Positions 39,635 to 49,273 of a stretch of 64,000 nt of DNA are shown one piece after another (the stretch's first letter is position 1; every line of letters begins with the position of its first letter). Location: NCBI GenBank assembly GCA_003281625.1, contig QCBL01000006.1:1-64000 (forward strand), read 5' to 3'. Position numbers and translations under genes: made by a program. The notes below the pieces were generated by a model. That model saw only the letters and a list, made by a program, of their open reading frames with translations. It did not search any database and was not told the origin of the DNA. Source of the stretch: Prochlorococcus sp. AG-347-I04. Its GTDB lineage: Bacteria > Cyanobacteriota > Cyanobacteriia > PCC-6307 > Cyanobiaceae.

Positions 39635-40833
39635 TTATCTTGTTCTTTTTTATCGAAGAGTGCTTTAGTTTTGAGTGCTCTCTCTGTGGCTTCTTGCATA
39701 ACTTTTTGCTTATCAATAATTAATTCTCCCGCAGAGTTTTCTAGGAGAGCTGTATTGAGACCAATGCGCCCTTTTTCGAGGTCTATTTCAGATATTAAAG
39801 CTTTTATAATTTCCCCTTCTCTAAAAACTTCTCGTAAAGAACGAATCGATCCATTTGTTAGTGAGGATTGATGAAGAAGTCCACTTGCTCCACCTAGATC
39901 TATAAAAAAGCCATATGGTTTTACAGCTAAAACTTCTCCTTCAATTAATTGCCCTAATTCTAAACTTGTAAATTTAGATACTAATGATGCTTTCTTTTCA
40001 GAGAGAACTAATTTTCTGGATTCTGGGTTCACCTCAAGAAAGGCTACTTTTAGAGTTTTGCCAACAAAAGATTGATAATCTTGACCATCTTCAAGTTGGG
40101 ATCTTGGGATGAATCCTCTCAATCCATCTACATCACATGTAAGCCCACCTCTATTAAATCCATTAATTAAAACATCAATTAATTCTCCATTTTTTGCGGA
40201 ACTTGATACTTTTTCCCAACTTTGCCTGAGAATTAATGCCCGAGCGCTAACTGTTACCATACCATCAGCATTTTGTTCTTTGATAACCAAAACTTCCATT
40301 GCAAGGCCAATAGAAAACTTTTCTTTAAAGTTAGTAATGACGCCCAACCCACATTCTTTTTTGGGCATATAACCAGGTGCTTTCCCTCCAATATCAACGT
40401 ATAGTCCATCACTTTCGATTGCTATAACCTTCCCTGTAATTGTTTCTCCCGTAGCACCAATTGGTTCATTTTCATTTAAAGCCTCCAAAAAAGCACTTTC
40501 ATCAAAATCGAATTCATCAACTGTTCTTTCTAATTCAAAATCTGTATTTTGCTCAGAAAAATTACGGGGTCTATTTAAGTCTTGTTGAGTTAAATTTTGA
40601 GAAATATCAAAATCCTTAGTCGTTTCATTATTCTCCTCAATTTTTTTTACTGAATCATTTTTATTTATTTGCGGTTTGATTGCGATATCTTCTTTTTTAA
40701 TCTCTTCTTGCGAATTGGTTTGCTCATTATCTTTTTTTTGAGTATCTTTCTTACTTATGTGAAGTACCTGAAGAGGTTTTTTATTGCCCTTTGGATTGAT
40801 ATTATCTTGGGCATTTTTATTACTGACTCCCAT
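39631..40833 (-). CDS. S1-domain RNA-binding protein (ribosomal protein S1 homolog)
   Basis: A 400-residue protein with a long charged, Asn/Lys/Glu-rich N-terminus (1-125) and three S1 domains: around 130-200 (GETITGKVIAIESDGLYVDIGGKAPG), 215-285 and 295-365 (GQLIEGEVLAVKPYGFFIDLGGASG). Cyanobacteria carry a main S1 and a second S1-like protein; this long-tailed form fits the second (often called rps1b or nbp1). It binds mRNA during translation initiation. Coupled to the Tab2-like gene; divergent from the creatininase-like gene. Confidence 0.88.
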   Translation of the reverse strand: MGVSNKNAQDNINPKGNKKPLQVLHISKKDTQKKDNEQTNSQEEIKKEDIAIKPQINKNDSVKKIEENNETTKDFDISQNLTQQDLNRPRNFSEQNTDFELERTVDEFDFDESAFLEALNENEPIGATGETITGKVIAIESDGLYVDIGGKAPGYMPKKECGLGVITNFKEKFSIGLAMEVLVIKEQNADGMVTVSARALILRQSWEKVSSSAKNGELIDVLINGFNRGGLTCDVDGLRGFIPRSQLEDGQDYQSFVGKTLKVAFLEVNPESRKLVLSEKKASLVSKFTSLELGQLIEGEVLAVKPYGFFIDLGGASGLLHQSSLTNGSIRSLREVFREGEIIKALISEIDLEKGRIGLNTALLENSAGELIIDKQKVMQEATERALKTKALFDKKEQDK

Positions 40834-40899
40834 CGTAGGTAAAATAAGAATAATTAATTAATAACATATTCTAAATGTTAGTACTCAAAATTAAAATTA

Positions 40900-41694
40900 A
40901 TGAACTTTAAACCAATACCAAATAAATTTGAATATTTAAATTGGCAAGAAATTGAGTGTGTTGCAAAAAACAAAAGATCAACAGTGATTTGGCCATTCGG
41001 CGCGGTTGAGCAACATGGGCCGCATTTGCCTCTTGCTACAGACAGTATTTTTGTTGATGAAATTATTAGCGAAGTTTTTAAATTATTCTCTGCCGATATT
41101 CCATTAAAAAAACTTCCAACTCAATATATTGGTTTTTCTCCAGAACATAAGGGTTTTGCTGGGACAATTTCACTTTCCTCAAATTTAATAACCTCAATGA
41201 TAAAGGAAGTCGGAGGTCAATTATCTAAAATGGGTTTTAAAAGATTGATATTGATTAATGGACATGGAGGTCAAATCTCACTATTAAATACAGCTGCAAG
41301 AGAGCTAAGAAGTGTCGCACCAGAGATAGCAGTTTTCCCTTGTTTCTTGTGGAGTGGTGTGGATGGATTAAGTGAATTGTTAACAAAAACTGAAATTGAG
41401 GATGGGCTTCATGCTTCTTTAGCTGAAACAAGTTTGATGCTGGCATTGAAACCAGAATTAGTAGGCGATGAACGCCCAAATGAGGGCATTAAAGGACTGA
41501 TCCCAGAAGGCTGGAGTCTAGAAGGCAATGCGCCTACTGCTTGGCTTACTGACGACTTTAGTAAATCAGGTGTTATTGGAGATAGTAGAGGAGCAAATGT
41601 TTCTTTAGGGAAAAATTTAAAGCAATTATTGATTAATCATTGGTTCAAATTAATTATGAATCTGATGCAATCAGATTGGCCAAACAATTCTTAA
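40900..41694 (+). CDS. Creatininase-family amidohydrolase
   Basis: A 264-residue metal-dependent amidohydrolase-like protein with WPFGAVEQHGPHLPLATDS near residue 35-50, LINGHGGQ near 120, and GLHASLAETSLML near 175, the three metal-binding blocks of the creatininase/FAPy-deformylase superfamily. The physiological substrate is unknown; relatives act on creatinine, guanidine-pyrimidine or mycofactocin intermediates. It starts at ATG and is divergent from the S1-domain gene. Confidence 0.87.
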   Translation: MNFKPIPNKFEYLNWQEIECVAKNKRSTVIWPFGAVEQHGPHLPLATDSIFVDEIISEVFKLFSADIPLKKLPTQYIGFSPEHKGFAGTISLSSNLITSMIKEVGGQLSKMGFKRLILINGHGGQISLLNTAARELRSVAPEIAVFPCFLWSGVDGLSELLTKTEIEDGLHASLAETSLMLALKPELVGDERPNEGIKGLIPEGWSLEGNAPTAWLTDDFSKSGVIGDSRGANVSLGKNLKQLLINHWFKLIMNLMQSDWPNNS

Positions 41695-41760
41695 ATAATT
41701 TTAAGTAAAAAATGTGACTTAACAATTGAAACTATTTTCATGATATTTAAATAAATTCTC

Positions 41761-41766
41761 TATAAT
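41761..41766 (+). promoter_or_regulatory. Candidate -10 box of the ado gene
   Basis: A perfect TATAAT lies 39 bases before the preferred ado start (41806). No good -35 is present, as is common in this genus. It supports the ATG at 41806 over the ATG at 41779, which would fall almost at the transcription start. Confidence 0.55.
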
Positions 41767-41805
41767 CGTGTAATATTCATGCATAATGAGCTAAAGATTA
41801 CTGAC

Positions 41806-42534
41806 ATGCAAACTCTTGAATCAAATAAAAAAACTATTGAAGAATCGACTAATCCGCTTTCTTTAGATTTGCCAGACTTCACTGCAGATTCTTATAAAGA
41901 TGCATATAGCAGGATAAATGCAATTGTAATAGAGGGGGAGCAAGAGGCTCATGATAATTACATTTCAATAGCTACTTTAATTCCAAATGAGTTAGAGGAG
42001 TTAACCAAATTGGCGAGAATGGAAATGAAGCATAAAAAAGGCTTTACTGCTTGTGGAAGAAATTTAGGTGTAGTAGCTGATATGGAATTTGCTAAAAAAT
42101 TCTTTTCTAAACTACATGGTAATTTTCAAGTTGCTCTTGATAAGGGGAATTTAACAACATGTTTATTAATACAAGCTATCTTAATTGAAGCATTTGCAAT
42201 TTCTGCTTATAACGTCTACATAAGAGTTGCAGATCCTTTTGCAAAAAAAATAACAGAGGGAGTTGTTAAAGACGAATATCTTCATTTAAATTATGGTCAG
42301 GAGTGGCTTAAAGAGAATCTATCTACTTGTAAAGAGGAATTAATGGAAGCTAATAAAGTTAATCTTCCGTTAATTAAAAAGATGTTAGATGAAGTAGCAG
42401 ATGACGCATCAGTTTTAGCAATGGATAGAGAAGAATTAATGGAAGAATTTATGATTGCTTATCAAGATACACTTATGGAGATAGGTCTAGATAATAGAGA
42501 AATTGCAAGAATGGCTATGGCAGCTATCGTCTAA
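41806..42534 (+). CDS. ado: Aldehyde-deformylating oxygenase (alkane synthesis)
   Basis: 242 residues of a ferritin-like di-metal enzyme converting fatty aldehydes to alkanes and formate. The ligand motifs EGEQEAHDNY, EMKHKKGF, LIEAFAISAY and KDEYLHLNYG supply the Glu and His metal ligands. MQTLESNK is the start typical of Prochlorococcus; the ATG at 41779 would add nine residues. It is followed 109 bases later by the acyl-ACP reductase gene, its metabolic partner. Confidence 0.97.
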   Translation: MQTLESNKKTIEESTNPLSLDLPDFTADSYKDAYSRINAIVIEGEQEAHDNYISIATLIPNELEELTKLARMEMKHKKGFTACGRNLGVVADMEFAKKFFSKLHGNFQVALDKGNLTTCLLIQAILIEAFAISAYNVYIRVADPFAKKITEGVVKDEYLHLNYGQEWLKENLSTCKEELMEANKVNLPLIKKMLDEVADDASVLAMDREELMEEFMIAYQDTLMEIGLDNREIARMAMAAIV

Positions 42535-42643
42535 TTACATTTCTAATTAATTAAGGGTTTTAATAATCAATCAATAACTATTTAAGTAGTGACCTCTGTG
42601 CTATTGTTCATAAGATCGTATAGAAACCATTTATAAATTTTAA

Positions 42644-43684
42644 ATGTTTGGGTTAATAGGCCACTCAACCAGTTTTGAAGATGCGAAAAGGAAAGCCTCG
42701 ATGTTAGGCTTTGATCATATTGCTGATGGCGACTTGGATGTTTGGTGTACTGCTCCTCCTCAGCTTGTTGAAAATGTAGAAGTTAAGAGTGCTACTGGAA
42801 TATCTATTGAAGGTTCATACATAGATTCTTGCTTTGTTCCTGAGATGCTTTCTAGGTTTAAAACTGCTAGAAGAAAAGTACTAAATGCTATGGAACTAGC
42901 TCAGAAAAAAGGGATAAATATTACCGCTTTGGGAGGATTTACTTCTATAATTTTCGAGAATTTTAATCTTCTGCAGCATAAACAAATTAGAAATACTTCA
43001 TTAGAGTGGGAAAGGTTTACTACTGGTAATACTCATACGGCCTGGGTTATTTGTAAGCAATTAGAAATAAATGCGCCTCGCATTGGGATAGACCTTAAAA
43101 AAGCGACTGTTGCTGTAATTGGTGCAACAGGTGATATTGGCAGTGCTGTTTGTAGATGGCTTATCAATAAAACTGGGATTTCAGAACTTCTTATGGTGGC
43201 TAGACAACAAGAACCACTATCGCTTTTACAAAAAGAATTAGGTGGTGGCACCATAACAAGTTTAGATGAGGCATTGCCTCAGGCGGATATTGTTGTATGG
43301 GTTGCAAGTATGCCTAAAACTATTGAAATTGATACTAATAACTTAAAAAAACCATGTTTAATGATTGATGGTGGATACCCTAAAAATCTTGACGAGAAAT
43401 TTCAGGGCGAAAATATTCATGTTTTAAAAGGAGGTATAGTAGAGTTTTTCAATGATATTGGTTGGAATATGATGGAACTTGCAGAAATGCAAAACCCTCA
43501 GCGAGAGATGTTTGCTTGCTTTGCTGAAGCAATGATTTTAGAATTTGAAAAGTGTCATACCAACTTTAGTTGGGGAAGAAATAACATTTCTCTTGAAAAA
43601 ATGGAATTTATTGGAGCAGCTTCTTTAAAACATGGTTTTTCTGCGATTGGACTTGATAAACAGCCTAAAGTATTAACGGTCTAA
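42644..43684 (+). CDS. aar: Long-chain acyl-ACP reductase (alkane synthesis)
   Basis: A 346-residue NADPH-dependent enzyme that reduces fatty acyl-ACP to the aldehyde used by ADO. It starts [14 protein letters not shown], contains the Rossmann motif [18 protein letters not shown] around residue 160-178, and [12 protein letters not shown] near 245, all typical of the cyanobacterial AAR. The pair directs membrane pentadecane/heptadecane synthesis. It precedes accA by three bases, so acyl supply and reduction are probably co-transcribed. Confidence 0.97.
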   Translation: MFGLIGHSTSFEDAKRKASMLGFDHIADGDLDVWCTAPPQLVENVEVKSATGISIEGSYIDSCFVPEMLSRFKTARRKVLNAMELAQKKGINITALGGFTSIIFENFNLLQHKQIRNTSLEWERFTTGNTHTAWVICKQLEINAPRIGIDLKKATVAVIGATGDIGSAVCRWLINKTGISELLMVARQQEPLSLLQKELGGGTITSLDEALPQADIVVWVASMPKTIEIDTNNLKKPCLMIDGGYPKNLDEKFQGENIHVLKGGIVEFFNDIGWNMMELAEMQNPQREMFACFAEAMILEFEKCHTNFSWGRNNISLEKMEFIGAASLKHGFSAIGLDKQPKVLTV

Positions 43685-43687
43685 ATT

Positions 43688-44695
43688 ATGGCTAAACGTT
43701 ACCTACTTGATTTTGAAAAGCCTCTTGTTGAGCTTGAAAAACAGATAGAGCAAATTAAAGAATTAGCTAGAGATTCAGAAGTAGACGTAAGCCAACAGCT
43801 TCTTCAGCTTGAAACCTTAGCTGCAAGGAGAAGAGAAGAAATATTTAAATCCCTTACTCCTGCACAAAAGATTCAGGTAGCTAGACATCCTCAAAGGCCT
43901 AGCACATTGGACTTTGTTCAGATGTTTTGTGATGACTGGATCGAATTACATGGAGACAGAAATGGTGGCGATGATATGGCATTAATTGGGGGGATAGGTT
44001 CGATAAACAATAGACCAGTGTTGATGATAGGGCATCAGAAAGGAAGAGATACAAAAGAAAATGTAGTTAGAAACTTTGGGATGGCCAAACCTGGAGGTTA
44101 TAGAAAAGCTCTTAGATTAATGCAGCATGCTAATAGATTCTCTTTGCCAATTCTTACATTTATTGATACTCCTGGAGCTTATGCTGGTTTGAAAGCTGAA
44201 GAACAGGGCCAAGGGGAAGCGATAGCAAGAAATCTTCGAGAAATGTTTGGATTGAAAGTCCCAATTGTTGCTACTGTCATTGGAGAAGGAGGTTCAGGTG
44301 GCGCACTCGGAATAGGTGTTGCCGATAGGTTGCTAATGTTTGAACACAGTGTTTATACAGTTGCCAGTCCGGAAGCATGTGCATCAATTTTGTGGAGAGA
44401 TGCCGCGAAGGCACCAGAAGCTGCATCAGCACTTAAAATTACAGGTAAAGATTTACTTAAATTGAGGATAATAGACGAGGTATTACCAGAACCTTCTGGT
44501 GGGAATAATTGGGCTCCTTTAGATGCTGGGAATACACTAAAAGAGGCTATCGAGAAACACCTTAATGCTTTACTGCAAATGCCTGAAGATGAATTAATTG
44601 AGGAACGATATAAAAAGTTTAGGGTTTTAGGTAAATTTATCGAAGCAAATAATATTGAAGAGATTTATAGTGAAATCCCACAAAAAACTGAATAA
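43688..44695 (+). CDS. accA: Acetyl-CoA carboxylase carboxyltransferase subunit alpha
   Basis: A 335-residue subunit of the carboxyltransferase that makes malonyl-CoA. It has the family blocks QHPQRP-like [50 protein letters not shown] and [12 protein letters not shown], with normal length. It starts three bases after aar and runs directly into an SDR gene, forming an aar-accA-SDR fatty-acid cluster. Confidence 0.97.
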   Translation: MAKRYLLDFEKPLVELEKQIEQIKELARDSEVDVSQQLLQLETLAARRREEIFKSLTPAQKIQVARHPQRPSTLDFVQMFCDDWIELHGDRNGGDDMALIGGIGSINNRPVLMIGHQKGRDTKENVVRNFGMAKPGGYRKALRLMQHANRFSLPILTFIDTPGAYAGLKAEEQGQGEAIARNLREMFGLKVPIVATVIGEGGSGGALGIGVADRLLMFEHSVYTVASPEACASILWRDAAKAPEAASALKITGKDLLKLRIIDEVLPEPSGGNNWAPLDAGNTLKEAIEKHLNALLQMPEDELIEERYKKFRVLGKFIEANNIEEIYSEIPQKTE

Positions 44696-44696
44696 A

Positions 44697-45404
44697 TTGA
44701 AACTAGCTTTTATAACGGGTGCTACGAAAGGTATTGGTAGATCTACCGCAATTACTTTTGCTAACGCTGGCTGGGATTTAATTTTACTCTCCAGGAATAT
44801 GGATTTAATGGAGAAACTAAAGAGCGAACTGTTGACTACTAAATCAAAAATTAGCCTAGTTAAATGTGATTTATCTAATCCTTTAGAAATAGAGCAATGT
44901 GTTAAAGAAGCAATTGAGAAGTATGGATGCCCCTCAGTCTTGATAAATAATGCTGGTTGCGCATTTAACGGCCCTTTAGTTGAAATGGATTTAGGTCAAT
45001 GGGAACAAACTATTCAAATAAACCTTACAAGTGTTTTTCTAATTTGCAGTTCAATAATTCCTCAAATGAGAAAAAATGGTGGTTTAGTTATTAATGTAAG
45101 TAGTCATGCATCATATAATGCGTTCCCTCAATGGGGAGCTTATTGTGTTTCAAAATCTGCACTAGCGATGTTTACTAAATGCTTGAGGGAAGAGGAGAGA
45201 TCTAATTCAATTAGAGCGTGCACAATAACTCTGGGCTCAGTAAATACTCCTCTTTGGGATTCTGAATCAATCAAGTCTGATTTTGATAGAACTTCTATGC
45301 TCTCCTCAAAAGAGGTATCAGAAACTATTCTCTATATGGCTAATAAACCTCAATCACAATTGATCGAAGACTTGACTTTGATGCCTTCTGGCGGAGCCTT
45401 TTAA
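44697..45404 (+). CDS. Short-chain dehydrogenase/reductase
   Basis: A 235-residue SDR with TGATKGIG cofactor loop (about residues 8-15), NNAG (about 85-88), catalytic Ser in INVSSHAS and Y-x-x-x-K as YCVSK. The TTG at 44697, one base after the accA stop, gives MKLAFITGA, the natural start; an earlier start would overlap accA by more than forty bases. Substrate unknown; position beside accA and aar suggests a fatty-acid or aldehyde reduction role, which is inference. Confidence 0.85.
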   Translation: MKLAFITGATKGIGRSTAITFANAGWDLILLSRNMDLMEKLKSELLTTKSKISLVKCDLSNPLEIEQCVKEAIEKYGCPSVLINNAGCAFNGPLVEMDLGQWEQTIQINLTSVFLICSSIIPQMRKNGGLVINVSSHASYNAFPQWGAYCVSKSALAMFTKCLREEERSNSIRACTITLGSVNTPLWDSESIKSDFDRTSMLSSKEVSETILYMANKPQSQLIEDLTLMPSGGAF

Positions 45405-45557
45405 ACATTCTGTCTATCTGATTAATCTTAAAACAGTGATTTTTTTTAGTACTACTAGAACCCGATTGAACAAGAGAATGTGATATAGTATATGAGTAAT
45501 TAAGCTTTTGGAAGATACAGTTAATTAAGTTGCATACAATTTTCTGTTTAGAATTTT

Positions 45558-46298
45558 ATGACCTCTACATTACCCAACGATAATATTAGAAACTTTGACG
45601 ACCAGATTACTAATAAATTAATTTCTGAAATTATAAGAGACAGAATTAAGAATTCTGGTACAAGATTTAGTGCGAACGATAATATTTCTGATTTTATAAA
45701 TCCTGGTGAATTAGAAATTTTGGAAAAAGAAGTAGCCTCAAGAGTTAAAGACCTACTAAAGTCCCTCGTAATTGATGTTGAGAATGATCATAATACTCAA
45801 GAAACTGCTGAGAGAGTTTCAAAAATGTATCTAAACGAAGTTTTTAAAGGCAGATATCATGAACAACCTAAAGTTACAAGTTTTCCTAATGACAAGAATC
45901 TTGATGAAATTTATACAGTTGGTCCAATTTCGGTCAGATCTGCATGTTCACATCATTTAGTACCAATTTTAGGAGAGTGTTGGATAGGTATTAAACCTGG
46001 AAATAAAGTCATAGGACTTTCAAAATTTGCGAGAGTGGCTGATTGGGTTTTTTCAAGACCTCATATTCAGGAAGAAGCTGTAATGATCCTTGCAGATGAA
46101 ATAGAAAAACTTTGCGAACCTAAAGGTCTTGGCATTATTGTAAAGGCCCAACATTATTGTATGAAGTGGAGGGGAGTAAAAGAACCAAATACAAGCATGA
46201 TTAATTCGGTTGTGAGAGGCGATTTTAGACACGATTTAAGTTTAAAACAAGAATTTTTTGAGCTTGTAAAACAGCAGTCCGCCACTAATAATTACTAA
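45558..46298 (+). CDS. folE: GTP cyclohydrolase I
   Basis: A 246-residue enzyme converting GTP to dihydroneopterin triphosphate, the first step to folates and pterins. It carries TAERVSKMYLNEVF, the zinc site SACSHHLVPILGECWIGI, GLSKFARVADWVFSRPHIQE and the late HYCMKWRGV. The N-terminal 45 residues are a polar extension. It is preceded by a 153-base non-coding region. Its stop overlaps that of convergent trpF. Confidence 0.97.
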   Translation: MTSTLPNDNIRNFDDQITNKLISEIIRDRIKNSGTRFSANDNISDFINPGELEILEKEVASRVKDLLKSLVIDVENDHNTQETAERVSKMYLNEVFKGRYHEQPKVTSFPNDKNLDEIYTVGPISVRSACSHHLVPILGECWIGIKPGNKVIGLSKFARVADWVFSRPHIQEEAVMILADEIEKLCEPKGLGIIVKAQHYCMKWRGVKEPNTSMINSVVRGDFRHDLSLKQEFFELVKQQSATNNY

Positions 46299-46966
46299 AA
46301 TTTTTTTAACAACTTAAAAAGATCCTCTGTTTTTTTTATATCTTTTAAACCTGGAGATTTTTCAATACTACTTGAAATATCTAGTCCATCTGGTTTGAAG
46401 TCAGTAAGGATTTCATCAATCCATTCTATTGATATTCCACCTGCCAACAACCATGGTTTGCTAAATTGCAAATTCTTTAAATAAATAGAATTTATTTTTT
46501 TCCCTGAACCTCCATAAGTTTCTTTATTCCAAGAATCAAGTAGGATGGCATCTACAAAATCTTCAAAAGGTTTTATTTTATCTATGTCCTTTTCCGTTTT
46601 TATTCTGAAAGCCTTCCATAGGCCAATATAGGGAATTTTTTTCCTTATTTCTTTGCAATAATCAATATCTTCATCTCCATGTAATTGAATGATAGTTTCA
46701 CTTGGGTTGCCTAAGAAGTTTTTGATAATTAAATCTATAGGACAATTTTGCACAACAGTTACTCTATCGATTTTTGGATAACAGTTTTCTAGGGTTTTAA
46801 ATATTTTTTTCTTAATTTCAGCTGGTACATACCTTGGCGACTCTTCAACCGAAATAATGCCAATAGCATTCGCTCCTAATTTAGCGACTTGAAGAGCTTG
46901 TTCTTCAGAAGTTAGTCCACAAATTTTAACTAATGGATTAGTCTTGGGCATATCATTATCTTGCAT
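46295..46966 (-). CDS. trpF: Phosphoribosylanthranilate isomerase
   Basis: A 223-residue TIM-barrel enzyme of tryptophan synthesis. It shows VKICGLTSEEQA with the catalytic Cys, IQLHGDEDIDYCKEI, the catalytic Asp region DAILLDSW, and WLLAGGIS ... GLDISSSIEKSPGLKD. An internal ATG at 46951 (MPKTNP) is an equally possible start. Divergent from the site-2 protease gene; overlaps the folE stop by four bases. Confidence 0.95.
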   Translation of the reverse strand: MQDNDMPKTNPLVKICGLTSEEQALQVAKLGANAIGIISVEESPRYVPAEIKKKIFKTLENCYPKIDRVTVVQNCPIDLIIKNFLGNPSETIIQLHGDEDIDYCKEIRKKIPYIGLWKAFRIKTEKDIDKIKPFEDFVDAILLDSWNKETYGGSGKKINSIYLKNLQFSKPWLLAGGISIEWIDEILTDFKPDGLDISSSIEKSPGLKDIKKTEDLFKLLKKF

Positions 46967-47006
46967 GTAAGATTAATATTATTGCTAAATATAGCGGAGA
47001 TTATTT

Positions 47007-48230
47007 TTGAGAAGTTGGCAAATTTTTAAAATATGGGGAATTCCCTTTAAAGTTCATCCCTATTGGTTTGTTATTCTCTTTTTATTCTCATGGAGTATTA
47101 GTAATCAGGTCAATTTATCTTCTGGCGATATCTACAATAATAAAGAAGCTTGGATTATAGGGTTTTTAACTTCTTTTTTCTTATTATCTTCAATTATTTT
47201 TCATGAGGTTTTTCATACTTTCGTTTCACTTAATCAGGGTGTAAAAATAAAAAAAATTACTTTTTATTTTTTAGGGGCAATTTTACAAATAGATAAGTAT
47301 TGTCAAACTGCTTTAGGTAATATAAAAATTGCAATTGTAAGACCTCTTTTATGTTTCGCTACAGCATCTATCTTACTTTTAATTAGTAATATCAGTGCAT
47401 CTCAGGAACAAATAGCAGTTAATGTAATTTCAAGAGTAGGTATATTTAATTTATTCTTAGGCTTCTTAAATTTGATTCCAATTGGCTCTTTAGATGGAGG
47501 GAATTTATTAAAAAGTATTATTTGGCATTTCTCAGGGAGTAAAAATAAAGGAAGAAATTTCCTCAATAAAGTAAATTTATTATTATCTTTTTTTGTTTTA
47601 TTTTTTGGGATAATTTGTTTATTTAGATTTAACTTTTACTTTGGTTTTATTCTTTCTTTTTTGGGCTTGTTTGGAATTAATTCTTCAAAATCTGAAAGTC
47701 AATTTTTTAAAATTGAAAATATACTTAAATTTAGTAAAGTTTCTGAGATCAAATTAAAACCTTTGAGGAAAATTGAATACGATTCAAATTTCTCAGAATT
47801 TAATAAGTTAATAAAAAATAAGAAGGATGCAACAGATAAATATTTTTTTGTTACGAATAATGGTAGGTGGAGCGGTTTTGTTGATGAGAATATTTTAAAA
47901 ATTGTTTCCTTAAAAAAATGGAAAAAAAACTTTATTGGAGATTTTAAGAAACCAATCGATAGTTTTGAAAGTGTATCTTATGACGATAAATTATGGAGAA
48001 CTATAGAAAGACTTGAAGAAACAAATGAAGGTTTTTTATTGGTTCTAAATGCTGCAAATATCCCTTTGGGGATAATTGATAGATCAAAAATTGGAAACTT
48101 TGTCTTGAATAAATTAGGTTTTAATTTGCCTTCAGATATTGTTAATAAATTAAACTTTAAAAATAATTATCCCTTAGGAATTGAATTGCCGAGGATAATT
48201 AATTCAATGAAGCAGAAAGGAGATCTTTAA
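47007..48230 (+). CDS. Site-2 protease-type M50 membrane metallopeptidase with C-terminal CBS-like region
   Basis: A 407-residue protein beginning at TTG. The membrane half (1-220) has HEVFH (IIFHEVFHTFVSL, about residue 70) and GSLDGGNLL (about 155-163), supplying the two His and the Asp zinc ligands of S2P proteases. The C-terminal soluble 170 residues (GRWSGFVDENILK, AANIPLGIIDRS) look like a CBS pair. S2P enzymes cleave membrane-bound regulators; the substrate is unknown. Converges with the lipoate-ligase-like gene after 22 bases. Confidence 0.87.
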   Translation: MRSWQIFKIWGIPFKVHPYWFVILFLFSWSISNQVNLSSGDIYNNKEAWIIGFLTSFFLLSSIIFHEVFHTFVSLNQGVKIKKITFYFLGAILQIDKYCQTALGNIKIAIVRPLLCFATASILLLISNISASQEQIAVNVISRVGIFNLFLGFLNLIPIGSLDGGNLLKSIIWHFSGSKNKGRNFLNKVNLLLSFFVLFFGIICLFRFNFYFGFILSFLGLFGINSSKSESQFFKIENILKFSKVSEIKLKPLRKIEYDSNFSEFNKLIKNKKDATDKYFFVTNNGRWSGFVDENILKIVSLKKWKKNFIGDFKKPIDSFESVSYDDKLWRTIERLEETNEGFLLVLNAANIPLGIIDRSKIGNFVLNKLGFNLPSDIVNKLNFKNNYPLGIELPRIINSMKQKGDL

Positions 48231-48252
48231 TAATTCTTGCCATTAAAAATTT

Positions 48253-48945
48253 CTATTTTTTATTATCTATGACAATATTTTTGAAATTTATATTTGATTT
48301 ATTTTCCAAGAATGAATTTCTCAAATGTTGAACTATTTCATCATTAGTTAGTTTTAAATTTATTTTTGGTGGAGCTTCTTCTTTGAATAATTTGAACCAC
48401 AAATCTCTTGAAGGATTTGTTTGAATTTCTCCATGTTGAAGGAATGCACCTTTTTTACGAAATTGAGCACTACCTATTCTCTTAAACCCATCCTGATCAA
48501 CTAAATCGGAAATTAATGAAGTCCCAAAACAATTCGTTTTAATACTTGATTTTCGTAAATTACCATATTGTAAGTTTAGACCTAATTCTTCAAAACTTTT
48601 AATTAGCCAATTATTAACCATTTCATAACTCAAGACTTTATAGTAAGTTTTTTTAAATGTTAATGCATATGTTATGCCTCCTGAATGCAGAACAGCTCCT
48701 CCTCCAGAGGGACGTCTAACAATATTAATTTCCCCACTTGATAATAAATTTTTCCAATGAAGAGGAATTTCCTTTTGGTGAAAGCCAATTGATAGCCAAT
48801 CCCCAGTCCAATAGTAGAACCTCAATGTGAGAATTATCTCAGGATTCGAAATTGTCTGATCTAAAGAATTTAAATCTAAAGCCATTTGATCAAATCCAGA
48901 TAAATTATTTGTTGAAAAAATTAAAGCCTGATTTTCAATTCCCAA
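48253..48945 (-). CDS. Lipoate/biotin protein-ligase family protein (LplA-like)
   Basis: A 230-residue protein with the BPL/LplA/LipB fold. The core motif RRPSGGGAVLHSGGITYAL (about 75-94) binds the lipoyl-adenylate phosphate. FHQKE and QHGEIQTN are also typical. The start is TTG (MGIENQ); a later ATG (MALDLNS) is an alternative. It may be a lipoate ligase, octanoyltransferase or a diverged relative; I cannot tell from motifs alone. It is followed by psaM upstream on the other strand. Confidence 0.82.
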   Translation of the reverse strand: MGIENQALIFSTNNLSGFDQMALDLNSLDQTISNPEIILTLRFYYWTGDWLSIGFHQKEIPLHWKNLLSSGEINIVRRPSGGGAVLHSGGITYALTFKKTYYKVLSYEMVNNWLIKSFEELGLNLQYGNLRKSSIKTNCFGTSLISDLVDQDGFKRIGSAQFRKKGAFLQHGEIQTNPSRDLWFKLFKEEAPPKINLKLTNDEIVQHLRNSFLENKSNINFKNIVIDNKK

Positions 48946-49083
48946 AATTTAACTTTGTAGGTTTATTTATGATAATTTTCAATAAATTTTTTCTTTCAAT
49001 TTGTTAATTACGTAACATCATTTTGTAATAGTGTTTCAAATCTTCTCTTTTCGGTGGAGAATATAGAAAATAATTTTTTTACC

Positions 49084-49188
49084 ATGGAGCCAACTCAAAC
49101 AATAAATCTTATTGCATTAAGCCTCATAGTTGTTATGCATGCAGGAGTTTTAGCATTAAGACTAGGAATTAGTTTAGGTAGGAACTAA
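49084..49188 (+). CDS. psaM: Photosystem I subunit XII
   Basis: A 34-residue single-helix membrane protein, too short for most gene calls. ATG starts [18 protein letters not shown], followed by a hydrophobic helix and the C-terminus [11 protein letters not shown]. This is the usual PsaM of marine picocyanobacteria, a small subunit at the monomer interface of photosystem I. It stands in the divergent region after the lipoate-ligase-like gene with about 138 bases upstream for its promoter. Confidence 0.9.
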   Translation: MEPTQTINLIALSLIVVMHAGVLALRLGISLGRN

Positions 49189-49273
49189 AGTCTATTGGAA
49201 AATTTAAAATTTATAAGGTAATAATAAAGTAAGACTGAATTGATTTATTCAGTAAAAATATCAAGTACTTGAT

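Noticed and set aside
41806..42534. Asn instead of His in the AYNVYI segment of ADO as an active-site change
   Set aside because: This position is Asn in other functional cyanobacterial ADOs and is not a metal ligand.
45405..45557. Regulatory RNA or operator before folE
   Set aside because: There is a T-run after a very short stem and AT-rich words, but nothing beyond what random AT-rich DNA would show.
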